Shown piece by piece: positions 53,488-63,748 of a stretch of 64,000 bases of DNA; position 1 is the stretch's first letter; the number at the start of each line of letters is the position of its first letter. The stretch spans positions 558,001 to 622,000 of the forward strand of contig OZ345356.1 in assembly GCA_977006965.1 (NCBI GenBank), written 5' to 3'. The position numbers and the translations under genes are program-made. Under the pieces are notes generated by a model, which worked only from the letters and a program-made list of their open reading frames with translations, did not search any database and was not told the DNA's origin. Origin of the DNA: Phymatolithon calcareum. Its lineage: Eukaryota; Rhodophyta; Florideophyceae; Hapalidiales.

Positions 53488-54490
53488 CTAATAGCAGCAG
53501 ATATCTTCTAAGCGGGTTTTCTCATCGACAGTAAGCAAGCGTGTCACGGTGAGACCCGCAAAACGAATACCGCGAGTTCCGACTCCCATGACACCAGCCT
53601 CGTCTTCATGGAGGACGCCCTCATCATCGTTCGCCTCTTCCAGTATCGCCGTTATTAATTTCTGAAGAGATAACGTTTCTTTTCCCAACTGGGTCCGTGT
53701 GCAAGCCGAAGTCCGCTTGAAGCCTCGCTGGAATTTTTTTGAATATCTTTCCCAATCTTCGTGCTCAAAAGACCAAGCGTGAATATACTGATGCGACTTC
53801 TACCAGCAACACTTTCTGAAGATGCAGGAATTTCAGGCAGCACGGCATTCTCCCGAAAAATCCGCAGATTCCTCACCGCAGTTCTTGTCATATGCCTAGA
53901 CTCCATCTAAGCAGAGAATCAGGACATTTTCCAGCATTCATCAAAAAAAGTGTCTATCTTAAAGTTCGTGCTCTCATGCATTCGTAGAGCTGCCTTTGCC
54001 GCTCATAATTGTTAGCATTGTCGGATTGATCGAAGTCCTCATTGTCACGAAAATTGACGAAAGAAGTTCCTCGTCCATTTCCATTGATTGGATGGAGTGG
54101 GTGGTCAGACGAAATACCTCTGTAGAATGCATTAATCTGAGCATGAAAAAGTTAGTAGCCATGTCCTTACATAAGTTGGAAATTTTTCCGATTCTGCAAC
54201 TTACGAAAGAGACTCTGATACTCTCAATTGAACGACCAAGACCAGTAATTGTATGCCCTGATACGTTTGCACGTTATCCTTGCGTGCCCTTGATTTTATC
54301 CATGAGACAATCCTTCTCTCTGGCACTGGGCCCATGCGCGAAGAGAGCAGCATCTAATGGGACCTTTGAGAATCGGGAGCCTCTGTAGCAATTTGCATCA
54401 AAAAAATCGATTCCCTTAGAAGAATCGAGAATTTGAAGCGATCCATGAAACTTTAAAAGTTTAAGGCAGCGTCAAGCATCTGGAATACGA
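53488..54490 (-). pseudogene. Decayed minus-strand gene of unknown function (unit 2)
   Basis: Counterpart of 23058-24093, with the conserved EEANDDEGVLHEDEAGVMGVG stretch near 53630-53570 and separate frameshifts. Confidence 0.35.
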
Positions 54491-54540
54491 TTGCAGTGTA
54501 CATGTTAAAAGCATGAAACAGAGACAAAATATATTGTGCG

Positions 54541-55312
54541 CGAAGTGATGCACTATATTACGTACTCTTGCATGATCCATGGAATTCGTGTGCGATTGAC
54601 TGGGGTCCGATTGTGCCGACCAGAGTTCACGCAATGCAGAAATTTTCTCTGCATGCCGCCGTTCGCACTCGTTGAAAAACGATTGCTGAAACTGAGAAGC
54701 CTTAGCCAAGTCAGTAGCCAGCACATTAGAAGTAACAACGCTGCCCAAAGATGAATGCCAAGCAACGCGGCGAGAACCTGTTGTTGGAAATTAGCGTTAG
54801 ACACCATTCTATTGCTGTTATCATTCTCCATCTTCTCAATCGCTCGTGCGAGCCTTTCAGAAGCAGACAGTCCTTTGGCTGGCTTATTAACATTTCCTCC
54901 AGATACGGCAAGTCCTTTTGACCGCCTTGCGCTGTATGATGAACGAGGGGTTTGTTGGTGGCACATCTTCCATCGGATAGAACAGGTGCAGAATCTTGTT
55001 GCGGGATTGCATACATGTCGAGATGGCCGAATTAAATCGGTTTTGGATTATGGTAAAGTGAGGAACAGTTGGCTAAATACGATTTCAGGGTCATTGTGAA
55101 CCGAAAGTTCCATAAAATCGTTTCTGATATTTACCTGACCCGCCGTGGAAGGAAAAGATGCCCTGCAGAACGCCCCATCGGTTTCTTGATAGAGAAAATG
55201 GGAAATGATGCTGCTTGCGCATGGTGTACGAAAGCCGGACACGAATGTGAATACTGCTGCACAAGTTTCGCTAAGAGATTTCGCCTACATGGGAACATCA
55301 TGACGCAAACAC
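54541..55312. pseudogene. Decayed region with minus-strand ORF pieces (unit 2)
   Basis: Counterpart of 25503-26300: SASERLARAIEKMENDN, NANFQQQVLAALLGIH and ASQFQQSFFNECERRHAEKIS remain readable in different frames. Confidence 0.35.
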
Positions 55313-55551
55313 GCATTCAAGGAGCCTGTATGGTCGAGAATACATGACAAGGTAATCTGGAAGTTGAAGCGGTCTCTCTGATTTGCATGGCATGATCTTG
55401 GGCAAAGTTCATCAATATCGTCTTATTATTGTGGCTTGTGGCCGGTTCTCACCGGGAGAGAAACGCTTAACGGGCAGACTGGTAAACTCGCAGTGACCGG
55501 CACCCAACACGCATGATCATTGAGCACATCCTCCAGAGAATCAACGCCTGA

Positions 55552-55832
55552 AGAAGAAGAAGAAGTGTAAGTTTTTTATTTAAAAGTTACCAACGCATCT
55601 GCAGACGCTTGGGGCAACTTTGCGAAGGCCATTGGGCCAAAAACAGGGTCCATCGTTCTTGTATGTTAGCGTGGTCGATTTCGACACGATCTGGCGGAAA
55701 TATCAAAACCTACCTCTGGCTTAGAGCCTCGAGGGGGAAAAATATTCCACTGTCTTGAGTCGCGGGTTTCAGGTTTCGAGAGTGGCCTTGGCCGCCTGAT
55801 ACATGGCAAGTATTTCGTCGAGTGCCCTCCTT
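55552..55832 (-). mobile_element. LINE-G 3'-end insertion (281 bp)
   Basis: The 14-bp duplication GAATCAACGCCTGA is exact at 55538-55551 and 55833-55846. The element is virtually identical over about 265 bp to 59845-60118, indicating recent common activity. Confidence 0.92.
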
Positions 55833-56516
55833 GAATCAACGCCTGAGAAACAGTACAAATAAAATTTGCGACCGGCGCTGATTCCAATCTGGGCACGTCG
55901 AAAGTAACAAGAACACATTCAACGCCAACCAATATGCTAAAGAAGTAACCGCATGGCTTTGCAGTCAGTTACTTTCTGTAAAGAAAGCGCTGCAATCGTG
56001 CGCTACGTTCAGGCCTGGTCAGAACGTCCAGACGCCGCCGTTTGGGGGCCAAAGTTTTATTCTTGACACTTTTAACTCTTCGGGTGACGATAGCACTGGT
56101 TCCCCTGCATCCGAAGAGTCCCCGCAAGAGACTGTGGCTATTCCGTCGGTCAGTCCGGCGAATCGTCAGCCGTGAGGAATTAAGAAAGCGAAGAAGATGG
56201 AGAAGTCTTTTGGTAGGCGCTAAGAAGAAGAGCCCATCTTCTTGCTCAGCTAGATTTCGGGACAATGACCAGCTCATGGCCATGTGGCTGCTCAAATAAT
56301 CACAATTCAGGGAACGATTACATTTCTGCAATGTAGTATGGACGTCTGTTTCCGAGCAGTAGACATGCCCGCCGTTTATTCTACTTTTGTCGTCGAATTT
56401 TAGCGATTTGCTCTACTATATGGCTTTTGCGATGGACGTGCTCTAAAGTAGTCTTCTGAAGGCGAAGAACTTCTGTTCTGTATAGAATGCAAACAACCCT
56501 CTTCACTTATCAGAGA

Positions 56517-56785
56517 CGAAGAATGTAAATTTTTATTTGAAAGTTACCAACGCGTCTTCTGACACTTCGGGCAACTTTTCAAATGCCAGGATTTGGCTGA
56601 AGTCCGTCTAGGTAAGAGTTTCTTAAGGTGGCGCGGCACGATTCAGTGGTGCATAAAAACCTAGGGGGCAAAACACCCACCTTCCTGTGTCGCGCGGGGA
56701 TTTCAGATTAGCCACATCCTTACTCTGTTTCGGGAGCTGGGTCTTTAATTTTCTGGCATAGGGGCTCATCAAGCGCTCGCTTATC
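56517..56785 (-). mobile_element. LINE-G 3'-end remnant, older
   Basis: Complement of a LINE-G 3' UTR (AAATTTTTATTTGAAAGTTACCAACGCGTC...) with more divergence than neighbouring copies. Limits are approximate, and no target duplication was read. Confidence 0.6.
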
Positions 56786-56788
56786 AAA

Positions 56789-57372
56789 TAATAAGAAGAG
56801 GAAATTTTTATTATAGTGTTACCAATGCATCTGCTGACGCTTGGGGCAACACTTCTGGCGAGACACTAGGACTCAATCGGAACCCAAAAGCTCCATTTCG
56901 CTAAAAGTGACATAGTCAGCAAAACTCCAAAACCTACCTCTGGTCTCCCAGAAGAGATCTCGAGGGGGAAAATCATATCGCTTCTATTGCCACGCAGAGT
57001 ATACCGTCTCTTGATGAGCGACGGTACGCACATGGGAGTTTGCGACGTCCCGAGTCGTTTCTACGCCGATGGCGCCATGGGCGAGATTAGCGACTTCCCA
57101 GGTCTGTCGTGCCGCGCGGCGATCCACGCGAGGGGGTTACTGACGTCCCCAGTCTTGTCTGCGCCGGAGCCCCTTGGGCGAGTTTAGCGACATCCTGGGT
57201 CGTCCTTGCCGTGCATCTCTTTGGGACTTACTCTCGCTCGGCCTGCCCGCCGATCCGCGCGGGGGAGTTTGCGAGATCCCGAGTCGTTTCTACGCCGATG
57301 GCGCCATGGGCGAGTTTAGCGACTTCCCGGGTCTGTCATGCCGCGCGGCGATCCACGCGAGGGGGTTACTGA
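56789..57372 (-). mobile_element. Composite SINE-like retroelement with LINE-G tail, second copy
   Basis: The 12-bp duplication TCGCTTATCAAA is at 56777-56788 and 57373-57384. Tail first on the plus strand: AAGAAGAGG, LINE-G 3' UTR, then the CTCGAGGGGGAAAATCAT linker, then a GC-rich 5' region with GACGTCCC words. Within that region a unit of about 100 bp is repeated about 228 bp apart (57040 and 57268). It has the same architecture as 16557-17890 and no nested hAT. Confidence 0.85.
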
Positions 57373-58496
57373 TCGCTTATCAAAGAGAAAAAATTGGAAA
57401 ACCTGGGTTTTCGCGATATTCTGCAAGTTGTGAATTTTTCTTTGTATGATATGCAATAAGGTCTGCACGAGGGTTATAATGACTATGGTCATGGTTTTGA
57501 ACGTATGCAGCAGCTGTATTGTAAACAGTTTGTGGGAGGTCGTTTCGAAGCAGTAGTCCCCAAAGCAAATGACACGGCAATGAACCTTTCGCAGTTGAAT
57601 CTGATATCCGATTCCACGTAAACGCGCATACTTCTGGTGTCACCCCAAATAGAACTCGAAAACGCCGCTCTGTTGGGAGGTTGTACAGCCCTTTGCCACG
57701 TGACAGAATTAAACTTGCTGCGTGTTCGAAGAGGGCGGGAGTTAGTGGTTATCCCATGATCGCTGCTTTTGCAGTGTCCCTGCGGTCAGAAGAGTAGTTG
57801 TCCTGGTCTTTTGCACCTCCCGTTTCGAACAGGTGTAGGGCTTTTGTACAACATTTTAGGTCCAAAGTAAAATACATTGAAAATTAGTTCCTCTTTTAGT
57901 ACTTTTCCAGCAAAATCTGTGTATTTTCTCATTTCCCGCATCTCCCAGAACGAACGGCATGGGGAACAATCTACTCTAGGCAGTTATGAAAACGATCAAT
58001 TTTGGTGGCATTCAAGAGGTGGTTGACATTGGCCGTGGGCCGGCCAATAGAGCGATGGCTCGATTAGGTATTTGAGTGAAGACTGTAGACGGTGTCAGCC
58101 CAACGCCTTTACAGGTACATGTAACATTACATGGATACGCGCACAGGCGCGTGGCCAAGTAATATTGAGTCTGATTGACTCGACATTCTATTTCGTGGTA
58201 GGTTACAGTTTCTGCATAAAAGGCGAGGGATGTGGGCATCTCCCAATATGGAGGGCCCGCACCTAAACCAATTAACCAAAGTCCTGACCTACACCTTCAA
58301 GGTCAACCTTGTTCTTCGAGTGTCACCACTGGTCGATAAGGCCTGCTCGTAGTACAGGAGAATGATATGTATGCAGTCGGCAAACCAGAGTTGTAAAGAT
58401 GCAAACGGTCACGTGAAAATGTACCGCTGTCCCTTTTGAGAGGACTCCTTTTTCAGTCCATGAGTCCACGGGCGACCACTCTCACCAACTTCTCTC

Positions 58497-59150
58497 ATGT
58501 ACGACCGCGAGAAGACTGAACACAGTCCCACTTGCAAGGAGCTCGTTTTCAGAGTTGCCATCATTCTGGGAGGCTTTGAGTTTGGCATCTTCTACTTCGT
58601 GAAGAGCGTCATATGGCTCGCGCACTACGCTTCGTAGACGCACAGGCCGACAGCGAGTGCTCTCACCAACCTCGCCTGGAATTGTGCCACCGTGTACACC
58701 TACCGAGTCGCCGGCTTCACCTACAACGGTGTCCGTATCCACAACGAGACAGGCTTCTTCGAACAGCAAGAATAGTGTACAAGGCTGCGCAAAATGACGA
58801 AGAGTGTTAACAAGACGGTCGCAGTGCGATACAACCGACGTCGACCAGCTGAAAGCGCGCTCTGGCCCACCCTTCCCATCTTCGACTTCTCCTTATGCGC
58901 CTTCTTCGCACAACTGGCTCTCGTCGTCGCCTTGAACATTCTGCTCACATTCTCCAAAGCGCACCTTCATAAATCTTTTCAAGGACTGGTCTCCACTTAC
59001 GCACCACCCGCCATCGTGTTTGGCATCACCTTGCAAGCCGCTATCATCGTGCAGCTTACGGGAATACAATCGAGTAAGCTGCCACTCGCCGCCGCCGGCT
59101 CGACTGTTGGAATATCTGCGTTCATAACGGTCGTCGTGACGTTCTGTTAG
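58497..59150 (+). pseudogene. TM3, multi-pass membrane protein pseudogene (unit 2)
   Basis: Same frame as 26316-26972 and same membrane pattern. Its stops differ: a TAG where unit 1 has Trp near 58635, and a TAG where unit 1 has Leu near 58772. The two copies therefore carry no shared disabling mutation. Confidence 0.6.
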
Positions 59151-59277
59151 CTCTACACACAAACGCATCTCGGGTTATGTCCCTTCATCGTAAACACCGC
59201 CCATCTCTTGATCTCACCGTTGCCTCGCGCTACCGTATACCCTATTTTCGCAGAGTGACGGACAGCTGGTTATGTGC

Positions 59278-60453
59278 ACACACCAGTCTTCACAAACACT
59301 TCGATCTAAATTTCTGGTAATGTAAGGAGACCGCATAGAATCGAAGCGGAAAAGGAAGATTCCATACGATAAGACAAGTGAATTGCCAGCAATACTCAAG
59401 TTCCCCAAGGTGAAGCACAGACAACTCGCACTGCAGTATGCCTGCAGAAGATTCCCACAAGTGTCAACAAGTATGGCCGAAGAATTCAGCACAAGAGCCA
59501 GAGAGCATTTAGAGACCCTTGAAAGCACGCTAGCAGGGTACGACCTAGAAAGAGAAAAACGACTAGAAGCAGAAAAGGCGCTAGATGAGCTCTTACTATT
59601 TACCAAGACACTCATAGAACACATGGAGAACGAAGAAGTCCTGTATTGATTCGTATAAGGCAAGGCAAAAAGCGGTCGAGTTCAAGCACTAGCAATCCTG
59701 TAGAGGACTGAGATAGGGTTACTTTGAATCCTGATTTTTCCCGTCCGCGATTCTAGTGGGCGTTTCGTGAGCTGCACAAAGGTAGGTAGCATCAGAGGAA
59801 GCCTCGCCCATTTCTTCGGACGTCTGTGGGGCTTTTAAAGAAGAAGAAGTGCAAGTTTTTTATTTAAAAGTTACCAACGCATCTGCAGACGCTTGGGGCA
59901 ACTTTGCGAAGGCCATTGGGCCAAAAACAGGGTCCATCGTTCTTGTATGTTAGCGTGGTCGATTTCGACACGATCTGGCGGAAATATCAAAACCTACCTC
60001 TGGCTTAGAGCCTCGAGGGGGAAAAATATTCCACTGTCTTGAGTCGCGGGTTTCAGGTTTCGAGAGTGGCCTTGGCCGCCTGATACATGGCAAGTATTTC
60101 GTCGAGTGCCCTCCTTGTAAAAGCACTTTCTTCATATGATAGCTTGTCTTTTGATAGGCCTGACTTGAGATCTTCGATAGCATCCTTTCCAGTTTGTCCA
60201 GTTAGGTCTATGAGCTCGGAGGTGCTCATCGGCGGGAACATTCCAAATGCCCATTTGATGGCCAGGGTCCTGTACCTCCTTGACTTGAAGCACAAGTGAG
60301 GTGGCAGTGTGGTCTTGATACTCGGGATGGGGCGTTTTTTTCCTTCTTCGACTTTCGTGGCAGCTTCCAGGATCTTTTGTCTTTGATATTGCTTGATGTT
60401 TGTGCGAGGCGTAGTTTCATACGCCGCTCTGAAAAGAAACTTGAATAAAAAAA
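59278..60453 (+). mobile_element. LINE-H 3' part with LINE-G nested in its tail (unit 2 only)
   Basis: Flanks GCTGGTTATGTGC (59265-59277) and GTTGGTGATGTGC (60454-60466) are a diverged target duplication. Unit 1 is empty near 27090. The plus strand encodes the LINE-H C-terminus (59340-59649, VKHRQLALQYACRRFP), then its 3' UTR to CTTTTAAA at about 59838. A minus-strand LINE-G follows, after which the remaining LINE-H tail AACTTGAATAAAAAAA reappears at 60438-60453. Confidence 0.8.
59840..60436 (-). mobile_element. LINE-G 3' part inserted in the LINE-H tail
   Basis: The GAAGAAGAAG tail complement, the 3' UTR, and a minus-strand frame (about 60430-60055) encode the LINE-G ORF2 C-terminus with SRRYRTLAIKWAFGMFP and a helical end. 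The 3' half is nearly identical to 55552-55832. Confidence 0.82.
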
Positions 60454-61544
60454 GTTGGTGATGTGCCAAGAACGATTTTGCCATCGGCAAATATGAATTC
60501 TTTCTCATACTCCGCCCTGGAGTAGCATATTGCTAAAAACAGAAAACGAGGCAGGTCACTTCTAATCGGACGTCCCTGCTATCCAAAGCTTCCAAAGTGT
60601 TTGAAATCCTGACTGGCCGTTTTCCTGAAGCCGATTGCGCGACTGAAAATAGAGTGAACGTTCAGGCCATAAAAATATGCAGCACTAGTCTACATGGATC
60701 GCCATGCATTCGGTTGCAGTTTGCGTTGTCAACTTGTCAACGGTGTTGTGACTATGAGCAACATTTCAGTTTTTGCCTCGTTCCTGCTGAGCGAGGGCGT
60801 TCACCGACTCGGCCCACTTCGAATAGCCGAAAATAACCTGCGATGAGAACGTCGACATGTCCCGTTTTCGGCAATTCAAACAATCATTTCTCTTCATCTC
60901 AACCACGAAACGGGAACTGTCTAATCGAGCCCTAGCCGACACTCAAGACGATACTCTCGCTGCTGCTGTAACCTGTTTGCCGTTACTGGAGACAAAGCAA
61001 AGAAACTTGAATCATCGATGCACCCTCATATTCTGCCAGTGGCCACGTTGATGTCAACAGTAGCAACCGGGTTGACCAAATGTTGGTTCAAGTTCAAGTT
61101 CAGGTACAGAGCATTCGCGTTCCCGGTGGGAAGTGATGGCCAGGCGTGAGTGTAAAACCGTGTGCTCGCGTTCAATTTGGCGTCCGCCAATTTCTACAAT
61201 TCGACGGCAACGGAAGCTCTTCGGTAGTGGAACTCTGAGTGCAAGACGTCGATGAGCAGATTCACTACCTAGCAACGTGAAGCGGTACCGCCACAGCGCG
61301 GCACACACCCTAGTTTACTAATTATGCGCCGCGAACATGCGCCATGTGTCCACGGCCGTCATGGACGCTCCAAACTAGGTTGAAGTATCGCAAACAGAGC
61401 AGCTGTACTGCACAAGTTCCTACTAGCTAGCCGTCAACTAAGCGCTGTCCACATCAGTGGTCTCGGTGCCAAGGAGCCGCATCGGTAGCAGGAGAGAACA
61501 GGCGCGCGTTTTCGGATAGTCAACCTCCTCTTCATCTGCTTGTA

Positions 61545-62015
61545 TCATGACTGGGCGGCGGCGAGGCGTTCATTCACGGCTTTGCCCTCGAAAACATTGA
61601 CGAGGGTCTCGATGAACTTCGAGAAGGTTTCGAGCACCGCTGTGGTGAGAGTACCGGGAACAGGCGGCGCGCGCTTGAGCCCGATAATGTTGTAGCAGTC
61701 GGCGATATGGTTCTTCAATTTTTCCATCTTCTCCGGTGGCTGTTCCTTCACGTGGTCGTTCGAGAAGGTATACATGTTCTGCAGCGGCTCACGGTACTTC
61801 GCCTTCATCCTGTCGAGCTCTTCCCAGAATTCTTCGCTGCCCGCCGCACCAGTACCACACGCATCGTTCAAACCGTTGAGCGGACCCAACGCGCCATCTT
61901 CTCTTCCTCCGTAACTTCGGAAGAGCCAATTGGCCATGATCATCGGGGTTAGAACGTTGGTTGCAGAGACGCTGTCTTCCAATGAGGTTTTTGAGCGATG
62001 CGGTCCGATCTCCAA
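61545..62015 (-). CDS. GC-rich ORF, up to 156 aa, possible terminal exon (unit 2)
   Basis: Counterpart of 28948-29301 without the frameshift, so the frame continues upstream through PMIMANWLFRSYGGREDG. No ATG is at the 5' edge, suggesting an upstream exon on the minus strand. The LINE-H insertion at 62040 lies immediately upstream. Confidence 0.4.
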   Translation of the reverse strand: MEIGPHRSKTSLEDSVSATNVLTPMIMANWLFRSYGGREDGALGPLNGLNDACGTGAAGSEEFWEELDRMKAKYREPLQNMYTFSNDHVKEQPPEKMEKLKNHIADCYNIIGLKRAPPVPGTLTTAVLETFSKFIETLVNVFEGKAVNERLAAAQS

Positions 62016-62039
62016 ATCAACTAAATAAGATACAGTACT

Positions 62040-63255
62040 TTTTTTTTTTTGATTGGAGTTTATTTAAAAGCCTCACAGTCTTACGAATATACGGGCAAGG
62101 CTTCCTCAGTTGCTACCTTCCAGTGTGTAGACCGTTGAAACCTACCGCCTTCCATAGGCGGTGGGGAAAGTATGGAACCTGGATCGTCCTACCTACTATG
62201 AGGTGTTCTTGTGGGTTCGCTGCTGGTGTTCCCGCTATTTGGCTTTGTGTCCCAAGGGACATCTAGTTAACTTCTCGTATCTTGATTTCAGAGCAGTCCT
62301 TCTTCATTTTCCATGCACTCTATGATGGTCTTGCTGAATAGCAAAAGCTCGTTAAGTGCTCTTTCGGTATCCGGTCTTTTGTCTTCTTTCAAGTCGTATC
62401 CTGACAGATTGTTTTCCAGCGTTGCCATATGCTGTCGAGCTCGGTTTCCAAATTTTTCCACCATGCTTGTTGTCGACACCTGCGGAAATCTTCCGCAGAC
62501 GTACTGTAGCGCTAATTGCCTGTGCTTCACCTTCGGGAGTTTGAGGATTGCTGGTAGCTCGCTCGTCTTGTCATACGGGATTCTCCTCTTCCTCTTCAAT
62601 TCGAGACGATCTCCTTCCATTGTGAGGAATTTTGAGCGAAGCATTTCGGCAGACTGCTTTGCTTGAATGTGTTTGGTTGCTTCCACAAACGGTTCCCTGT
62701 TTTCCATAGCGGCAATGTCGTTCCTGGTCGACTGGAGCTCTTGGTTGTTTCTGCTCTCAGGCGGCTTTTGTAGGTACATCTTTTCTTTGCGTAAGAATGT
62801 ATCAACACTGCCTGACAGGATGTCTACACGTGTCTCTGTGCACTTGTACAACACACTTCTGGACATCCTGGCAGTACTCGGCACTCAGCAATATCTCCGC
62901 TTCTCGGCTTAACGTCTTTCGTGATGTGTGATACGCAATGGCTAAAATAGTGTTAAAATAGGTTTTCACTCCTTCCACTCGTCCTATGGAGATACGCAAG
63001 GAATGAGATACAGAGCGGACTGATTAGTACTTCTGACAACTCATCCATCAACGACGACAACTGATCGACGAGGGATTACCGTTTTCCTCTCTTCCAATAT
63101 CGAGCACCCTGTTCACACACATTAAAGGGACCGGTACACAAACACTTCACGTACCGGATACCCGCGCTCCTTTTCCTCGTTAAACACAAACACCTTCTGC
63201 ACTCCCTAAGAAGACGTCCTGCGCAACTTTAAACCTACAAGCTGCACGCCATTCT
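62040..63255 (-). mobile_element. LINE-H, 5'-truncated (1216 bp), unit 2 only
   Basis: Poly(T) at 62039-62050 follows the 9-bp target TACAGTACT (62031-62039), repeated at 63256-63264. Unit 1 has the uninterrupted palindromic site near 29436. The minus strand encodes the ORF2 C-terminus (62884-62288) with the LINE-H 3' UTR downstream. The 5' 370 bp show no clear frame. Confidence 0.92.
62288..62884 (-). CDS. LINE-H ORF2 C-terminal fragment (about 198 aa)
   Basis: Charged linker, ELKRKRRIPYDK, LPAIL and VKHRQLALQYVCGRFP, then helices. Homologous along its length to 44332-43691. RT motifs are missing through 5' truncation. Confidence 0.7.
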   Translation of the reverse strand: MPSTARMSRSVLYKCTETRVDILSGSVDTFLRKEKMYLQKPPESRNNQELQSTRNDIAAMENREPFVEATKHIQAKQSAEMLRSKFLTMEGDRLELKRKRRIPYDKTSELPAILKLPKVKHRQLALQYVCGRFPQVSTTSMVEKFGNRARQHMATLENNLSGYDLKEDKRPDTERALNELLLFSKTIIECMENEEGLL

Positions 63256-63282
63256 TACAGTACTGTACTTTATAAAGTACAG

Positions 63283-63345
63283 AGCAGCCAACCGCTCCCA
63301 GATAGAGAACTGTATACAGTTGTCTATCTGGGAGGGTTGGCTGCT
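63283..63345. repeat. 63-bp near-perfect hairpin, unit 2 only
   Basis: Arms AGCAGCCAACC-CTCCCAGATAGA and the inverse close on AACTGTATACAGTT, with only three unpaired or mismatched positions. Unit 1 has just AGAGCAGTTCTG here, so about 73 bp (63288-63360) are extra. It directly follows the 20-bp palindrome at 63263-63282. Confidence 0.9.
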
Positions 63346-63439
63346 CTTGCACCACAGCTGTTCTGTCTGTCCTTGCCAACACGAAGTGCGTGCGCGTGCG
63401 TGCGCGTGCGTGGGCACAAGCACACCGGCGTAATATTCG

Positions 63440-63748
63440 AGTCGCGTGGTGCGCTCTAGCAATATGGAAGGCTGCGAGCACGGCGCCAATGGCGTTCGCA
63501 ACGCCACGCGCTGTGGCCATCGCCTTCACTGACACCAACCGGTGGTCATCAGGTGTGGCAAACACGAGCGAGAAAAGAAAAGTATCACTCCTTCCGTTCT
63601 CCTTCGTTCCGCGCTGAGCATTCTGGACAGCATCACGAAGTGGTTGCGATGACCCCCTCAGCCAACCGCTCGTCTGTCCCATCGCCCAGTAAAGTCTTTG
63701 GTGCGTCCTCGTTTTATGGTAGACTCCCCTTGCGCTTGATATCACCAC
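63440..63748 (-). CDS. Minus-strand ORF, unit 2 counterpart of 29841-29536
   Basis: Frame with TRTHQRLYWAMGQTSGWLRG, SDTFLFSLVFATPDDHRLVSV and ARGVANAIGAVLAAFH, with few changes from unit 1. A (GTGCGC)n stretch lies downstream at about 63386-63412. Confidence 0.35.

Larger units (their letters stand above)
55313..58474. mobile_element. 3.1-kb block absent from unit 1, largely TE-derived
   Basis: Unit 1 passes directly from the equivalent of 55312 to that of 58475 (near 26300). The block contains at least three LINE-G-tailed insertions (55552-55832, about 56517-56785, 56789-57372). 57385-58474 and 55847-56500 hold no gene or repeat that I recognise. The outermost insertion class is not determined. 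Confidence 0.7.

Noticed and set aside
57040-57372. GC-rich repeats as a protein-coding gene
   Set aside because: The open frames follow from GC-rich repetition. The sequence lies inside a retroelement with a 12-bp target duplication and has no domain.
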